From: Deltaproteobacteria bacterium | GTDB taxonomy: Bacteria > Desulfobacterota_B > Binatia > UBA9968 | Assembly: GCA_016193385.1 (NCBI GenBank) | Contig: JACPSF010000096.1 | Coordinates: 1-21,647, forward strand | DNA length: 21,647 nucleotides | Reading direction: 5' to 3' | Part shown: piece after piece, positions 5,778 through 13,805 of the stretch | Layout of the letters: the number at the start of each line of letters is the position of its first letter | How positions within the stretch are numbered: position 1 is the stretch's first letter | Made by a program: the position numbers and the translations under genes | Notes under the pieces: generated by a model | Told to the model about the DNA's origin: nothing | What the model saw: only the letters and a program-made list of their open reading frames with translations | Database searches by the model: none

Positions 5778-6788
5778 CTAGGGTTGGTAGAGCTGGTTAA
5801 CAAATCCGGATCTTTCCAGCTCCGCCAGGATAGAGTTGTCGATGAATTGTTCCGGCTTGGCCGCTTTGGCAGAAGGATGCTTGGCAAAATTCAGGACAGT
5901 TTGCACCGCCGCAGTAGAGACGTAGGGAACCCGTTCCCAAACCTTCACGAAAGTCCTGTAGGTTTCTTCCAAATCTTCTTCGTTCGTTGTCTTGGTGTAT
6001 TTGGCAATGACCCGCTTCGCTTCCCCCGGGTTGCTTCGGGCAAGCTTCACCGCTGCCATGTATGCCTGAAGGAATGCCCGGACGCGCTCCGGATGTTCCC
6101 TCACGAAATCCCTGGTCGTGCCCACGGACGCGTGAATCATGGGGATGTTCCTCTCAGGCACGTTGACCACCTCTTTAAAGCCCGCCTGGCGGGCCCTCAA
6201 GGTCACCGGCGCCGATATGACTCCCGCATCGATGATCCCTTTTGACAGGGCTGCTAAAATTTCGGGACCGCTCTTGAGATACAGTATCTTCACATCTTGC
6301 CCCAAAACAAGACCTACCTCCTGGAGCAAAATGCGCACAAGAAAATCGCTGATCGAGCCGGGCGAAAGCGCCGATACCACCTTCCCGCGCAGGTCGGAGA
6401 GGGAACGAATTTCCGGCTTGCCGTACAGGGAGAGCACGACTCGATTGGCGATCCCGGCGATATAAACAACCTTCTCGCCATTTAAGCCGGCCTCGATAAA
6501 CTCACCACCGGGGGTGATGATATCAAGGCTTCTGCCGATCAGCGCTTGAGTTCCTATAGCAGGAGACATGAATTTCATGTCAACAGCCAAGCCATATTTG
6601 GTGAATAGTTCATCGTCCTGCGCAAGCCAAATAGGGGTAAAAACTCCGCCGATGGCGTTATAACTCGCTTTAAGAGGCATAAGCTCTGCGGCTGGAATGC
6701 TGCCGACAAAGCCGATCCAGAAGACGAGCCCGAACACGACAGAGATGCTCCGTCGACTTGCGGTCTTGATCATTCTCCCTGTTGCCAT
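5778..6788 (-). CDS. NMT1/THI5-like ABC substrate-binding protein, paralogue 2
   Basis: A 336-residue receptor with a signal peptide after a short basic N-terminus (SVVFGLVFWIGFVGSIPAAE, cleavage near PAA-ELM). LKASYNAIGGVFTPIWLAQD, LRGKVVSALSPGSISDFLVR and YTKTTNEEDLEETYRTFVKV align along the full length with receptors 1 and 3. The last 30 residues are nearly identical to receptor 1. AAAGGAAG lies 5 nt before ATG 6788; an internal ATG (residue 6) is possible but has poorer spacing. The gene is 27 nt after paralogue C and 23 nt before paralogue B. Copies 1 and 2 differ mainly in the first lobe (SPAIGTQALIGRS against PPSTATQSLLAKS), which could alter ligand preference. Confidence 0.88.
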   Translation of the reverse strand: MATGRMIKTASRRSISVVFGLVFWIGFVGSIPAAELMPLKASYNAIGGVFTPIWLAQDDELFTKYGLAVDMKFMSPAIGTQALIGRSLDIITPGGEFIEAGLNGEKVVYIAGIANRVVLSLYGKPEIRSLSDLRGKVVSALSPGSISDFLVRILLQEVGLVLGQDVKILYLKSGPEILAALSKGIIDAGVISAPVTLRARQAGFKEVVNVPERNIPMIHASVGTTRDFVREHPERVRAFLQAYMAAVKLARSNPGEAKRVIAKYTKTTNEEDLEETYRTFVKVWERVPYVSTAAVQTVLNFAKHPSAKAAKPEQFIDNSILAELERSGFVNQLYQP

Positions 6789-6815
6789 AGCTGCTTCCTT
6801 TCTTTTTGACTTTAG

Positions 6816-7691
6816 TTACACGACGGATTCATTTTGCACTCGATAATCCGCCTGCCACCAGGCTGCCAATTGATCGTGCGACGTAAAGACAACTCCCTCA
6901 AACTGCTTTGCGTAGCCGATAAAGTCGTCTAAAACTTTCGCTCTCGACGGCCGCCCTGCTATGAAATCATGGACAGTTAAGGGCATCATAACCGCTCTCT
7001 CAGCTCCCCGTTCATATAGAGCATCGAACATTGACTTCAACGCCCGAAGCGCGAATTCGGGTGTATTGGACTGCCACGTGCCGTACGCGCTCACCGGGCC
7101 CTCCGCGCCGAGTGCCACAAGTGCAACGTCACTGTAGGCGTGGAATGGAATCTCTAAGACCTCCCGACCGTGTCCTTCAATGATGTAAGGTAGGTCGTCG
7201 TTCCATATGCTGCCGTCCCATTCAAAATCAAAATGCTCCAAGATCAAGTCTATAGTGTTGTGGCTTGCGAAGCAGGTGCGCCAGCCACGGAGGCGCTCGC
7301 CCAATAGGTCCTCAAATGCGGAGACAGTTTTGTTCATAAGAACAAGCTCGGTCTCACGGGGGAAATTGCACATCATCTCGTGCTCATAGGTATGACCGGC
7401 AATGGAATGGCCCGCTTTCTTTGCGGCCCGGGATACCTCCGGGTATTTCTCCAATGTCGCCCCGCAAATGAGCCATGTCCCTGTCACGCCATGCTTGTCG
7501 AGGATCTCCAGTAAGCGCCACGCGCCCCTGCGGGCCCCGTACTGCCTTTCGCTGTAGTCAAAGGGATCAGGCTGGCGGTCGGGGAAGAGCGAGGTCATTT
7601 CTTCAGACTGGTGATGCACGCTGACGGCGATTGGAAGCCGCACGCCTTGCGGCCAGCCGACGAGCTGGCTAGGATGCTTCTCTTTCCACAT
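6816..7691 (-). CDS. PuuE-like polysaccharide deacetylase-fold hydrolase, paralogue C
   Basis: A 291-residue near-copy of paralogue A: MWKEKHPSQLVGWPQGVRLP, SVHHQSEE (24-31), ERQYGARRGAWRLLEILDKH, GHTYEHE (His100, His104), GWRTCFASHNT and IWNDDLPYIIEGHGREVLEI. Differences cluster around residues 185-207 (AYSDVALVALGAEGPVSAYG against NYSDAALGIDITSPSNPPTR), a region that could line the substrate pocket. The C-terminus is slightly longer (VQNESVV). No signal peptide is present. The ribosome site GGAGGG and the 11-nt gap to an upstream stop codon match those of paralogue A. That upstream stop belongs to a remnant of a paralogue-B copy. Function is inferred as amide or N-acyl hydrolysis. Confidence 0.87.
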   Translation of the reverse strand: MWKEKHPSQLVGWPQGVRLPIAVSVHHQSEEMTSLFPDRQPDPFDYSERQYGARRGAWRLLEILDKHGVTGTWLICGATLEKYPEVSRAAKKAGHSIAGHTYEHEMMCNFPRETELVLMNKTVSAFEDLLGERLRGWRTCFASHNTIDLILEHFDFEWDGSIWNDDLPYIIEGHGREVLEIPFHAYSDVALVALGAEGPVSAYGTWQSNTPEFALRALKSMFDALYERGAERAVMMPLTVHDFIAGRPSRAKVLDDFIGYAKQFEGVVFTSHDQLAAWWQADYRVQNESVV

Positions 7692-7702
7692 AGAGCCCTC
7701 CG

Positions 7703-7736
7703 TTAGGATCTCCGGATTCTAGCATGTTCAAGCCAG
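7703..7736 (-). pseudogene. 3' remnant of a lost paralogue-B hydrolase gene
   Basis: Read on the minus strand, the ten codons before the TAA at 7703-7705 encode WLEHARIRRS. The intact paralogue B ends WLEHTESRGS. Spacing from this stop to the next ATG is 11 nt, exactly as between paralogues B and A. Nothing similar continues upstream beyond about 7736. This is what remains after a B copy was deleted or replaced, probably when paralogue D came to lie here. Confidence 0.85.
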
Positions 7737-7794
7737 CTACACTTCGCTTGATGCCCTCCTAATTCCGGGAGACCGCGAGCCGAGGAGATCACTT

Positions 7795-8670
7795 CTAGGA
7801 GGCCGCCAGCGCGACTGCTTGGGGACGCTCTGAGACAGATTCCTTAGAAAAGCCTTGCTTGAGCCACCACTGAGCGATCTCGCTTCCCGTAGCGAACCAT
7901 ACCCCTCTGTGTTCTTTCATATATTGGATAATGTCGGCTAAGGCCTTCGCCCTCCCCGGCCGGCTGGAGATGAAAGGGTGCAGCGTGAACGGGCAGTAGC
8001 TGGGGGCCGATCCTGATTCCTCATAGAGTTCATCGAACAGGGCTTTCCATACCGTTAGTGCAACGCTTGGGTTCCCGGTTGAATTCATGGAGCCGTAAAT
8101 CCATCCATCACCATAAGGCTGCCGCGGAAGCTCCACCAGCGTTCGGCCGCCCTCCTCGTAAATAAAGGGAAGATCATGAGCGAACGAGTTGCTGTTCCAG
8201 AGATATCCCCCGTGCTCCACGAGAAGCTCCAAAGTGTTGGGACTCTGTGTGCAGGAGCGCCATCCCACGGGAAGCTTTCCTGTTCTCATCCGGATCATCT
8301 CCGTTGTCCGCTTGATGACGTCCCTCTCCTCCTCTTCCGACAAGTCTCGTGCCACCTCATGATGATACCCATGTCCCGCGATCTCATGCCCCTCAGCAAC
8401 GATCGCCTTCACCGGCTCAGGGTACCTCTCGGCGATACCCCCACAAGTCAAAAAGGTCGCTTTGACCTCTTTCTCCTTCAAGATCCTCAAGATCCTCCAT
8501 ATGCCCGTGTTTGGTCCATACTCTCCCTGGGTCCAATCCTCATAGTTGATTCTGCCATTCGCCAGAGGTCTAATAGGTTCCCCGCCCTGAAAGTCAAAGG
8601 TTAAAAAGACTGCAATCCGGCACCCATCTGGCCAGAAAATCTTTCCTTGCGCGTGATACTCACTGATCAT
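7795..8670 (-). CDS. PuuE-like polysaccharide deacetylase-fold hydrolase, paralogue D
   Basis: A 291-residue CE4-fold protein, the most divergent of the four and the one with all classical ligand positions. LTFDFQGGEP places Asp26 in motif 1, GHGYHHE gives His100 and His104, and GWRSCTQSPNT forms motif 3 (136-146). Late motifs are CPFTLHPFISSRPGRAK and VWFATGSEIAQWWLK. It therefore looks most like an active metal-dependent amidohydrolase/deacetylase. The start is ATG 8670, 7 nt after AGGAGG; an earlier in-frame ATG at 8688 lies upstream of this site. No signal peptide is seen. It follows receptor 3 by 90 nt, and the B remnant separates it from paralogue C. The ligand is unknown. Confidence 0.87.
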   Translation of the reverse strand: MISEYHAQGKIFWPDGCRIAVFLTFDFQGGEPIRPLANGRINYEDWTQGEYGPNTGIWRILRILKEKEVKATFLTCGGIAERYPEPVKAIVAEGHEIAGHGYHHEVARDLSEEEERDVIKRTTEMIRMRTGKLPVGWRSCTQSPNTLELLVEHGGYLWNSNSFAHDLPFIYEEGGRTLVELPRQPYGDGWIYGSMNSTGNPSVALTVWKALFDELYEESGSAPSYCPFTLHPFISSRPGRAKALADIIQYMKEHRGVWFATGSEIAQWWLKQGFSKESVSERPQAVALAAS

Positions 8671-8760
8671 TTTTAGTCCTCCTATCATCAGTTACTGTGC
8701 TCGTGGCCGAGCAAGAGTCGCGAGCACGGATCAACGGGTTACGGAGCGGAACTCCTCATA

Positions 8761-9750
8761 CTATGGATAGAGCTGCTTAATAAATCCAGACCGTTCGAGT
8801 TCTGCGAGGATTGAGTTATCGATGAATGTTTCCGGTTTGGCCGTCTTCGCGGCCGGGGACTTCGCGAAATTCAGGTTGGTTTGCACCGCGCCGGCAGAGA
8901 CATAGGGGACTTTTTCCCAAACCTTTGCAAAAGTCCGGTAGGTCTCCTCCAAATCTTCCCGATCGGTCGTTTTGGTGTATTTGCCGATAACCGCCATGGC
9001 TTCTTCCGCATTGCTTTGGGCAACCTTGATCCCCTCGATATATCCCCGGAGAAATGCTCGGGCACGATCCGGGTGTTCCTTCACAAAATCCCCGGTGGTT
9101 GCCACGGCGGCGTGAATCATGGGAATATTTTTCTCCCCTGCGTTGACGGCCTCTCTAAAACCGGCCTTGCGTGCTTTCAAGGTCATCGGGGCAGAAACGA
9201 TTCCCGCATCGATGATCCCTTGTGTGAGGGCAGCCAGAATCTCGGGGCCGCTCTTCAGGTAGATTATTTTTACGTCCTTGCCCGGTACTAGACCCCCTTC
9301 TTGGAGCAGAATGCGCGCCAGAAAATCGCTCGTCGAGCCGGGCGAAAGCGCCGCCAGCACCCTTCCCCGCAGATCCGAGAGCGCGTGAATCTCAGGCTTG
9401 GCGTACAGGGAAAGCACGACGCGGTTGGCAACGCCTGCGATATAAACCATCCTCGCGCCGGCCAGGCTCGCTTCAATGAATTCGCCGCCACCCATGACGA
9501 TATCGAGGCTTTTGGCAAGCAGAGATTGTGTGGCCGCGCTGGGCGCGACAAACCTCAAGTCAACTGTTAAGCCATAGTTAGCAAAAAAACCTTTGTCTTG
9601 AGCTAACCATACCGGGGTAAAAATTCCGCTAACGGCAGAGTAAGACGCCCGTAAAGGCGCAAGCTCGGCCGCGGAAACGCTACCGGCGAGCCTAACCCAA
9701 AAGAAGAACCCAAACAAGAAAAAAATCTTTAGTCCTTTGCCTGTTATCAT
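8761..9750 (-). CDS. NMT1/THI5-like ABC substrate-binding protein, paralogue 3
   Basis: A 329-residue receptor, the first gene of the minus-strand array. The signal peptide is GLKIFFLFGFFFWVRLAGSV, cleaved near VSA-AEL. LRASYSAVSGIFTPVWLAQD, LRGRVLAALSPGSTSDFLAR and YTKTTDREDLEETYRTFAKV are shared with receptors 1 and 2. The C-terminus is slightly shorter (GFIKQLYP). AGGAGG lies 8 nt before ATG 9750. Upstream is a gene-poor region that must hold the promoter of the array. Three such receptors without a permease imply that they share a transporter encoded elsewhere, or act as sensors. Confidence 0.88.
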   Translation of the reverse strand: MITGKGLKIFFLFGFFFWVRLAGSVSAAELAPLRASYSAVSGIFTPVWLAQDKGFFANYGLTVDLRFVAPSAATQSLLAKSLDIVMGGGEFIEASLAGARMVYIAGVANRVVLSLYAKPEIHALSDLRGRVLAALSPGSTSDFLARILLQEGGLVPGKDVKIIYLKSGPEILAALTQGIIDAGIVSAPMTLKARKAGFREAVNAGEKNIPMIHAAVATTGDFVKEHPDRARAFLRGYIEGIKVAQSNAEEAMAVIGKYTKTTDREDLEETYRTFAKVWEKVPYVSAGAVQTNLNFAKSPAAKTAKPETFIDNSILAELERSGFIKQLYP

Positions 9751-10418
9751 AGCTATCGCCTCCTACGGCACGCACCGTACCGGCTCGTGCCACGGTGTTT
9801 ATGCATGGAATTTGATTTCACGGCGGACCAGGATGGACTGACCGAGCATACACGACTACGCAGGTCGTATAGACAGCAAAAGATGTGCCAAATTAATAAG
9901 TTAACGATACAGATGTAACGGGCTCGAGAGTTCGAAATACGAAAGTCCGGTCATAACAGATTGTTTTATACCCTGGAAGAAAATGGGAAGTTCGAAAAGG
10001 AATACTCAAACCTCCAGGCTGGCGATGGATTCCGTTTTTGCGGATTTTGGAAATGTGACCTTAGGTTTCTTAATTTGTGGAAAAGATAAAGGAGCGCGCC
10101 GTGAGCCTCCACCTGTATTCCCGCCCTTAGGGCAAGTGCGACATCTACGATCTCGCCGCCGGCAAGAAAGAGCGCGTGCGGCTGAGCTACGACACGACGT
10201 TCGGCAAGCCCCCGCCGCCTTGACAAGCCCCGCCTGCTCGGCTAGCGTGGGGGCAGCTTTGCCCCGACCAGTCTAGCAACGCCTGATGGAGGAGGTATCA
10301 TCACCTCATGACCGATACACTGCCGCAGCTCATCAGACTCTCCGCTTCCAAATCGGGCCGCCGTGTTGCAGAAAATAATCACGCTACGCCGTCTATTTCG
10401 TCTTTCTGCGGAGGAGCT
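9751..10418. promoter_or_regulatory. Divergent intergenic region upstream of the receptor/hydrolase array and the TAXI-TRAP genes
   Basis: About 670 bases without a confident gene, lying between divergent units. Two palindromes occur on the array side. GGCACG (9767-9772) pairs with CGTGCC (9786-9791) in the leader of receptor 3, and ACGAC (9852-9856) pairs with GTCGT (9864-9868) further up, an operator-like spacing. The AT-rich stretch 9885-9960 is the likeliest promoter area, but no -35/-10 pair stood out. The TAXI side holds the broken small ORF described separately. Confidence 0.4.
10101..10223 (+). pseudogene. Small ORF with internal amber stop (possible decayed gene)
   Basis: From GTG 10101, preceded by AAGGAG at a good distance, the frame reads VSLHLYSRP, then TAG (10128-10130), then GKCDIYDLAAGKKERVRLSY and DTTFGKPPPP before TGA 10221-10223. 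The second part looks like real coding sequence in composition. Family not recognised. It may be a 40-codon gene broken by one amber codon, or chance. Confidence 0.35.
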
Positions 10419-11510
10419 ATGAACGATCGAAGATGGGCTCGATTGCCGGTGGTCGCAGTTTCCGCCATTTTTGCTACAGCGCTTCTGGTCGCGCCGCATC
10501 TAGCATACTCGCAAAAACAGGCGCCGCTGCCCCGCAGTGTCAACTTCGGCACTCATGCCGTCGGGAGCGTCTTCAACGCCGTGGGCACGGGGCTGGCCAA
10601 AGTCGCGACCGATCGCGGTCCCATTCGGGTAATAGTGCAGCCCTTCTCCGGCCCTACGGCATGGATACCCACCATAAACCGGGGCGGAATACCTGATATC
10701 GGCATCATCAACGTGACCGAAATCTGGCAGGCCTACACTGGTAAGATAACCCCCAGGCCTCTACCGGCCGGGGCACCGGAGATGAAGCCGCCTTACGGTC
10801 CCCATCCTAACCTGCGCCTGCTCAATCTTGGCACCAACCTGGCGCTGGGGATTCTCGTTCGGGCCGATTCACCCCTCAAGTCCATGGCCGACCTCAAGGG
10901 GAAACGGCTCACCTGGGACTTTCCGGCCTTCCCGGCCAACATCCTTTCGGGCCTTGCGGCCCTCTCCACGGCGGGAGTGAGTATCCAGGATATCCTGACC
11001 GTGCCTGTCCCTGAAGTGGTGAGCGGCGTACGCGCCCTCATGGAGGGACGGGTGGACGGCGCCGTTGCGGCCGTGGGTATGGGTGTCATCAGCGAGGCCG
11101 ACGCGCGCGTGGGGGTTCGCTTCCTACCTGCCGGCCAGGGCTCTGAAGAAATCCGCGTGGCCGCGGGAATCATGCCCGGGGGTAACGTAAATATCCGCCG
11201 GCCCGGCCCTGCCGGAATAAAAGTGGACACCCCACTGTGGTCCTACGGCATCTCCATAGTGGCTTCCACCCACATGTCCGAAGAGACGGCGTATACGATT
11301 GTGAAAACCTGGTGGGAGCATTGGAAAGAGCTTGAGCCCGTGCACCCGCAGTTTCGGGGCTGGAGCGCCGACGTTTTCGTCCAGGAGATAGCCACGATCC
11401 CCTATCACTCCGGCGCCATCAAGCTTTACAAGGAAAAGGGGAAGTGGACCGCTAATATGGGCCGGAATCAAGAGGCCCTGCTACGTGGCGAGCTGCCTTT
11501 CCTGAAATAA
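10419..11510 (+). CDS. TAXI-family TRAP transporter solute receptor
   Basis: A 363-residue extracytoplasmic receptor of the TAXI type, the ligand-binding component of a TRAP transporter. The signal peptide (LPVVAVSAIFATALLVAPHL, cleaved near AYS-QKQ) is followed by VNFGTHAVGSVFNAVGTGLA, the characteristic opening strand and ligand loop. LRLLNLGTNLALGILVRADS and SMADLKGKRLTWDFPAFPAN continue the first lobe. The start ATG 10419 has GGAGGAGCT just upstream; an in-frame ATG at 10308 would add 37 residues before the signal peptide and is rejected. The fused TRAP permease follows after 80 nt, so the two form a complete system. TAXI ligands include glutamate and other small acids; the ligand here is not predictable. 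Confidence 0.93.
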   Translation: MNDRRWARLPVVAVSAIFATALLVAPHLAYSQKQAPLPRSVNFGTHAVGSVFNAVGTGLAKVATDRGPIRVIVQPFSGPTAWIPTINRGGIPDIGIINVTEIWQAYTGKITPRPLPAGAPEMKPPYGPHPNLRLLNLGTNLALGILVRADSPLKSMADLKGKRLTWDFPAFPANILSGLAALSTAGVSIQDILTVPVPEVVSGVRALMEGRVDGAVAAVGMGVISEADARVGVRFLPAGQGSEEIRVAAGIMPGGNVNIRRPGPAGIKVDTPLWSYGISIVASTHMSEETAYTIVKTWWEHWKELEPVHPQFRGWSADVFVQEIATIPYHSGAIKLYKEKGKWTANMGRNQEALLRGELPFLK

Positions 11511-11590
11511 GTCTCGGGGCGAAACAGGTTTCTCTGGCCGAGGGGGTTTTTCCCTGCGCGATGACCAGGGCCGAGGTCAGGTGAGAGACC

Positions 11591-13600
11591 ATGGATGAAG
11601 CATTTCACACCGAGCTGACCAGGTTCCGATCTCTCCGGGGGCCCGTCGGCCTCTGGGAAAAGTCCCTGCTAAGCGCGATTCCGGTAACGGGCGTCTTTTT
11701 CGTGTCGGATGCCCCCTTCTACATGGGCCTGGCCATCCTGAGGGAGCAATACCTCGGTCTTTTTCTGGCGCTCATACTGGGCGGTGTTTTCCTTAGTGTT
11801 CCTTCTTCAAGCCGTGCCGACCGCCAGAGGGTTCCGTGGTATGACCTCCTCTTTTCATTCCTGGGGCTCGCTGTCGGATTGTACGCCGCATTGTTTTTCC
11901 CCGAAATCATGCGCCGCATGGGCGACCCCGACGCTCTTAGGCTCGTGCTCGGGGTCATTGCGATCCTGCTGATTCTTGAGGCGCTGCGCCGGACGGTCGG
12001 TTGGATACTGGTGGGCATCGGCGTGTTTTTTCTTCTCTATGCGCGGTTCGCCGACTTCGTTCCGGGAGGATTCGGCGGGACAGGAGTTCCCTGGGACCGG
12101 CTGGTCAACTACCTCTACACGGACGTTAATAGCCTCTTTGGCCTTCCCATGGCGGTGACTGCCACCATCGTTCTCCCCTACATCTTCTTCGGCCAAGCTC
12201 TCTTTGCGATCGGGGCCGGAGAATACCTCACCGACCTGGCCGTCGCCATGTTCGGCCGCTTTCGTGGGGGGTCGGCCAAGGTGGCGGTGGTGTCCTCCAG
12301 TTTGTTTGGCACCATCTCGGGGAGCGCCGTCGCCAACGTGGCTGTGGACGGACCCATCACTATTCCTCTCATGATGCGCACCGGCTATAAACCTACGGTG
12401 GCTGCTGCCATCGAGGCCGTAGCCTCCACCGGAGGGCAAATCATGCCGCCCATTATGGGCGCGGCCGCCTTTATTATGGCTGAGATTTTGGCCATCCCGT
12501 ACCGGGAGGTAGCCGTTGCGGCCATCCTCCCGGCTATCCTTTACTATGTCGCCTTGTTTGCGCAGGTCGACCTGGAAGCCGGCAAGGCCGGGCTTAGGGG
12601 CTTATCCCGGCAGGAATTGCCAGCCCTCATTCCTGTGCTAAGAAAGGGATGGGTCTTTTTCGTCCCCCTCTCGATCCTGGTCTACGTCTTATTCATCCAA
12701 AATTCCGACGCTGGAGACGCCGGCATCTTCGCAGCGCTGGCCACCCTGGCTTTGGGTTTCCTAAGGAAAGAGCTTCGCGTCCGCCCCCGCTGGGTGCTGG
12801 AAACGCTCCAGAGTACTGGCCGGACTCTGTTGGAGTTGGGGGTCACCGTAGCTCTGGCCGGGTTGATCCTCGGAGCCGTTCAGGTCAGCGGGCTCGGCTT
12901 CATTCTATCCTATGCCTTGGTGAACCTGGCCGGCGGTAACACCTTGGCTCTGTTGCTCCTCACCGCCATTGTCAGCATGATTCTCGGTATGGGCATGCCG
13001 ACCACGGCGATTTATGTCCTCCTGGCTGTGCTCGTGGCGCCCGCCCTGGTGCAACTGGGCATAGACCCGCTGGGTGCCCACCTCTTCATCTTCTACTTCG
13101 GCATGGTCTCCATGATCACCCCGCCCGTTTGTCTGGCGGCCTACACCGCGGCGGCCATTGTTCAGGCCGATTACATGAAGACGGGTCTAGAGGCCACCCG
13201 GTTGGGAATCGTGGCCTATATCGTCCCCTTTCTCTTTGTTTTCTCCCCGGCGCTGCTGCTCAAAGGCTCGGCCGTGGACGTGTGTCTGGTCGCCGTCACC
13301 GCTGTGGCAGGAACGGTACTCCTGGGAGTTGCATTGACCGGCTACCTCTTTCGCGCGATTGGTAGGCCCAAGAGAGTGCTCTTGGGGCTAGCGGCGCTTG
13401 GGCTCCTCTTTCCCCATGTGGGCCCAGGGATCCTCTTTAGTTGGGTTACTAATGTCGCCGGGATCGCGATCGCGGGCGCCGTGCTGGCGTCCGAGATATG
13501 GGGCGGCCTCAGGTTTCGCCACGGCGTCGGCGTAAGCTTAGCCGATCCGGGACCCGCCCTGGGCCATGACCCGCCAGAGGGAAAAAATCCCCAACGATGA
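11591..13600 (+). CDS. TRAP transporter fused permease (4TM/12TM, DctQ-DctM type)
   Basis: A 669-residue integral membrane protein in which the small (4 TM) and large (12 TM) TRAP subunits are fused, the form normally paired with TAXI receptors. It drives secondary, ion-coupled uptake. The N-terminal third has helices such as YLGLFLALILGGVFLSV and LRLVLGVIAILLILEAL. The DctM part begins near residue 175 and carries the signature SSSLFGTISGSAVANVAVDG, then PITIPLMMRTGYKPTVAAAI and GGQIMPPIMGAAAFIMAE. A second half-site, ILGMGMPTTAIYVLLAV, lies near residue 460. ATG 11591 has only a weak ribosome site (CAGGTGAGAG), so translation may depend on the upstream receptor gene. The soluble tail after the last helix is short. 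Confidence 0.93.
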   Translation: MDEAFHTELTRFRSLRGPVGLWEKSLLSAIPVTGVFFVSDAPFYMGLAILREQYLGLFLALILGGVFLSVPSSSRADRQRVPWYDLLFSFLGLAVGLYAALFFPEIMRRMGDPDALRLVLGVIAILLILEALRRTVGWILVGIGVFFLLYARFADFVPGGFGGTGVPWDRLVNYLYTDVNSLFGLPMAVTATIVLPYIFFGQALFAIGAGEYLTDLAVAMFGRFRGGSAKVAVVSSSLFGTISGSAVANVAVDGPITIPLMMRTGYKPTVAAAIEAVASTGGQIMPPIMGAAAFIMAEILAIPYREVAVAAILPAILYYVALFAQVDLEAGKAGLRGLSRQELPALIPVLRKGWVFFVPLSILVYVLFIQNSDAGDAGIFAALATLALGFLRKELRVRPRWVLETLQSTGRTLLELGVTVALAGLILGAVQVSGLGFILSYALVNLAGGNTLALLLLTAIVSMILGMGMPTTAIYVLLAVLVAPALVQLGIDPLGAHLFIFYFGMVSMITPPVCLAAYTAAAIVQADYMKTGLEATRLGIVAYIVPFLFVFSPALLLKGSAVDVCLVAVTAVAGTVLLGVALTGYLFRAIGRPKRVLLGLAALGLLFPHVGPGILFSWVTNVAGIAIAGAVLASEIWGGLRFRHGVGVSLADPGPALGHDPPEGKNPQR

Positions 13601-13733
13601 CAAAGGGCTGAGAATCACCGATTGGCCCACGGGAGCTTAAGCGAAAACAAGCCGTCCTCATGACGCGGGATCAAGCCGAGCGGATCGCTAAAATCGCCCA
13701 TCAACACTTCAAGATGCCGGGATTCCCTCGATG

Positions 13734-13796
13734 CTACATCTCATTGGGGCCCCACTCCCGGGGATCGCTGAGTGACAGCGACAATACGGCGGCATC
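13734..13796 (-). pseudogene. 3' remnant of a second TPP-dependent decarboxylase gene
   Basis: On the minus strand the last codons read SDPREWGPNEM-stop. The intact enzyme at 18733-20403 ends IDPWEWGPHEM-stop. Over 34 bases (13734-13767 against 18733-18766) I count two mismatches, and the reading frame and stop are kept. A weaker match (GCC GCC GTA) continues to about 13790, after which the permease gene of the ABC operon begins. A whole paralogue was evidently lost here, leaving only its C-terminal end. Confidence 0.75.
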
Positions 13797-13805
13797 TGCG
13801 CTGAG

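Noticed and set aside
11530..11576. Possible terminator between the TAXI receptor and TRAP permease (GGGGGTTTTTCCC and CCCTG/CAGGG)
   Set aside because: Stems are short and no T-run follows; the two genes should be co-transcribed.
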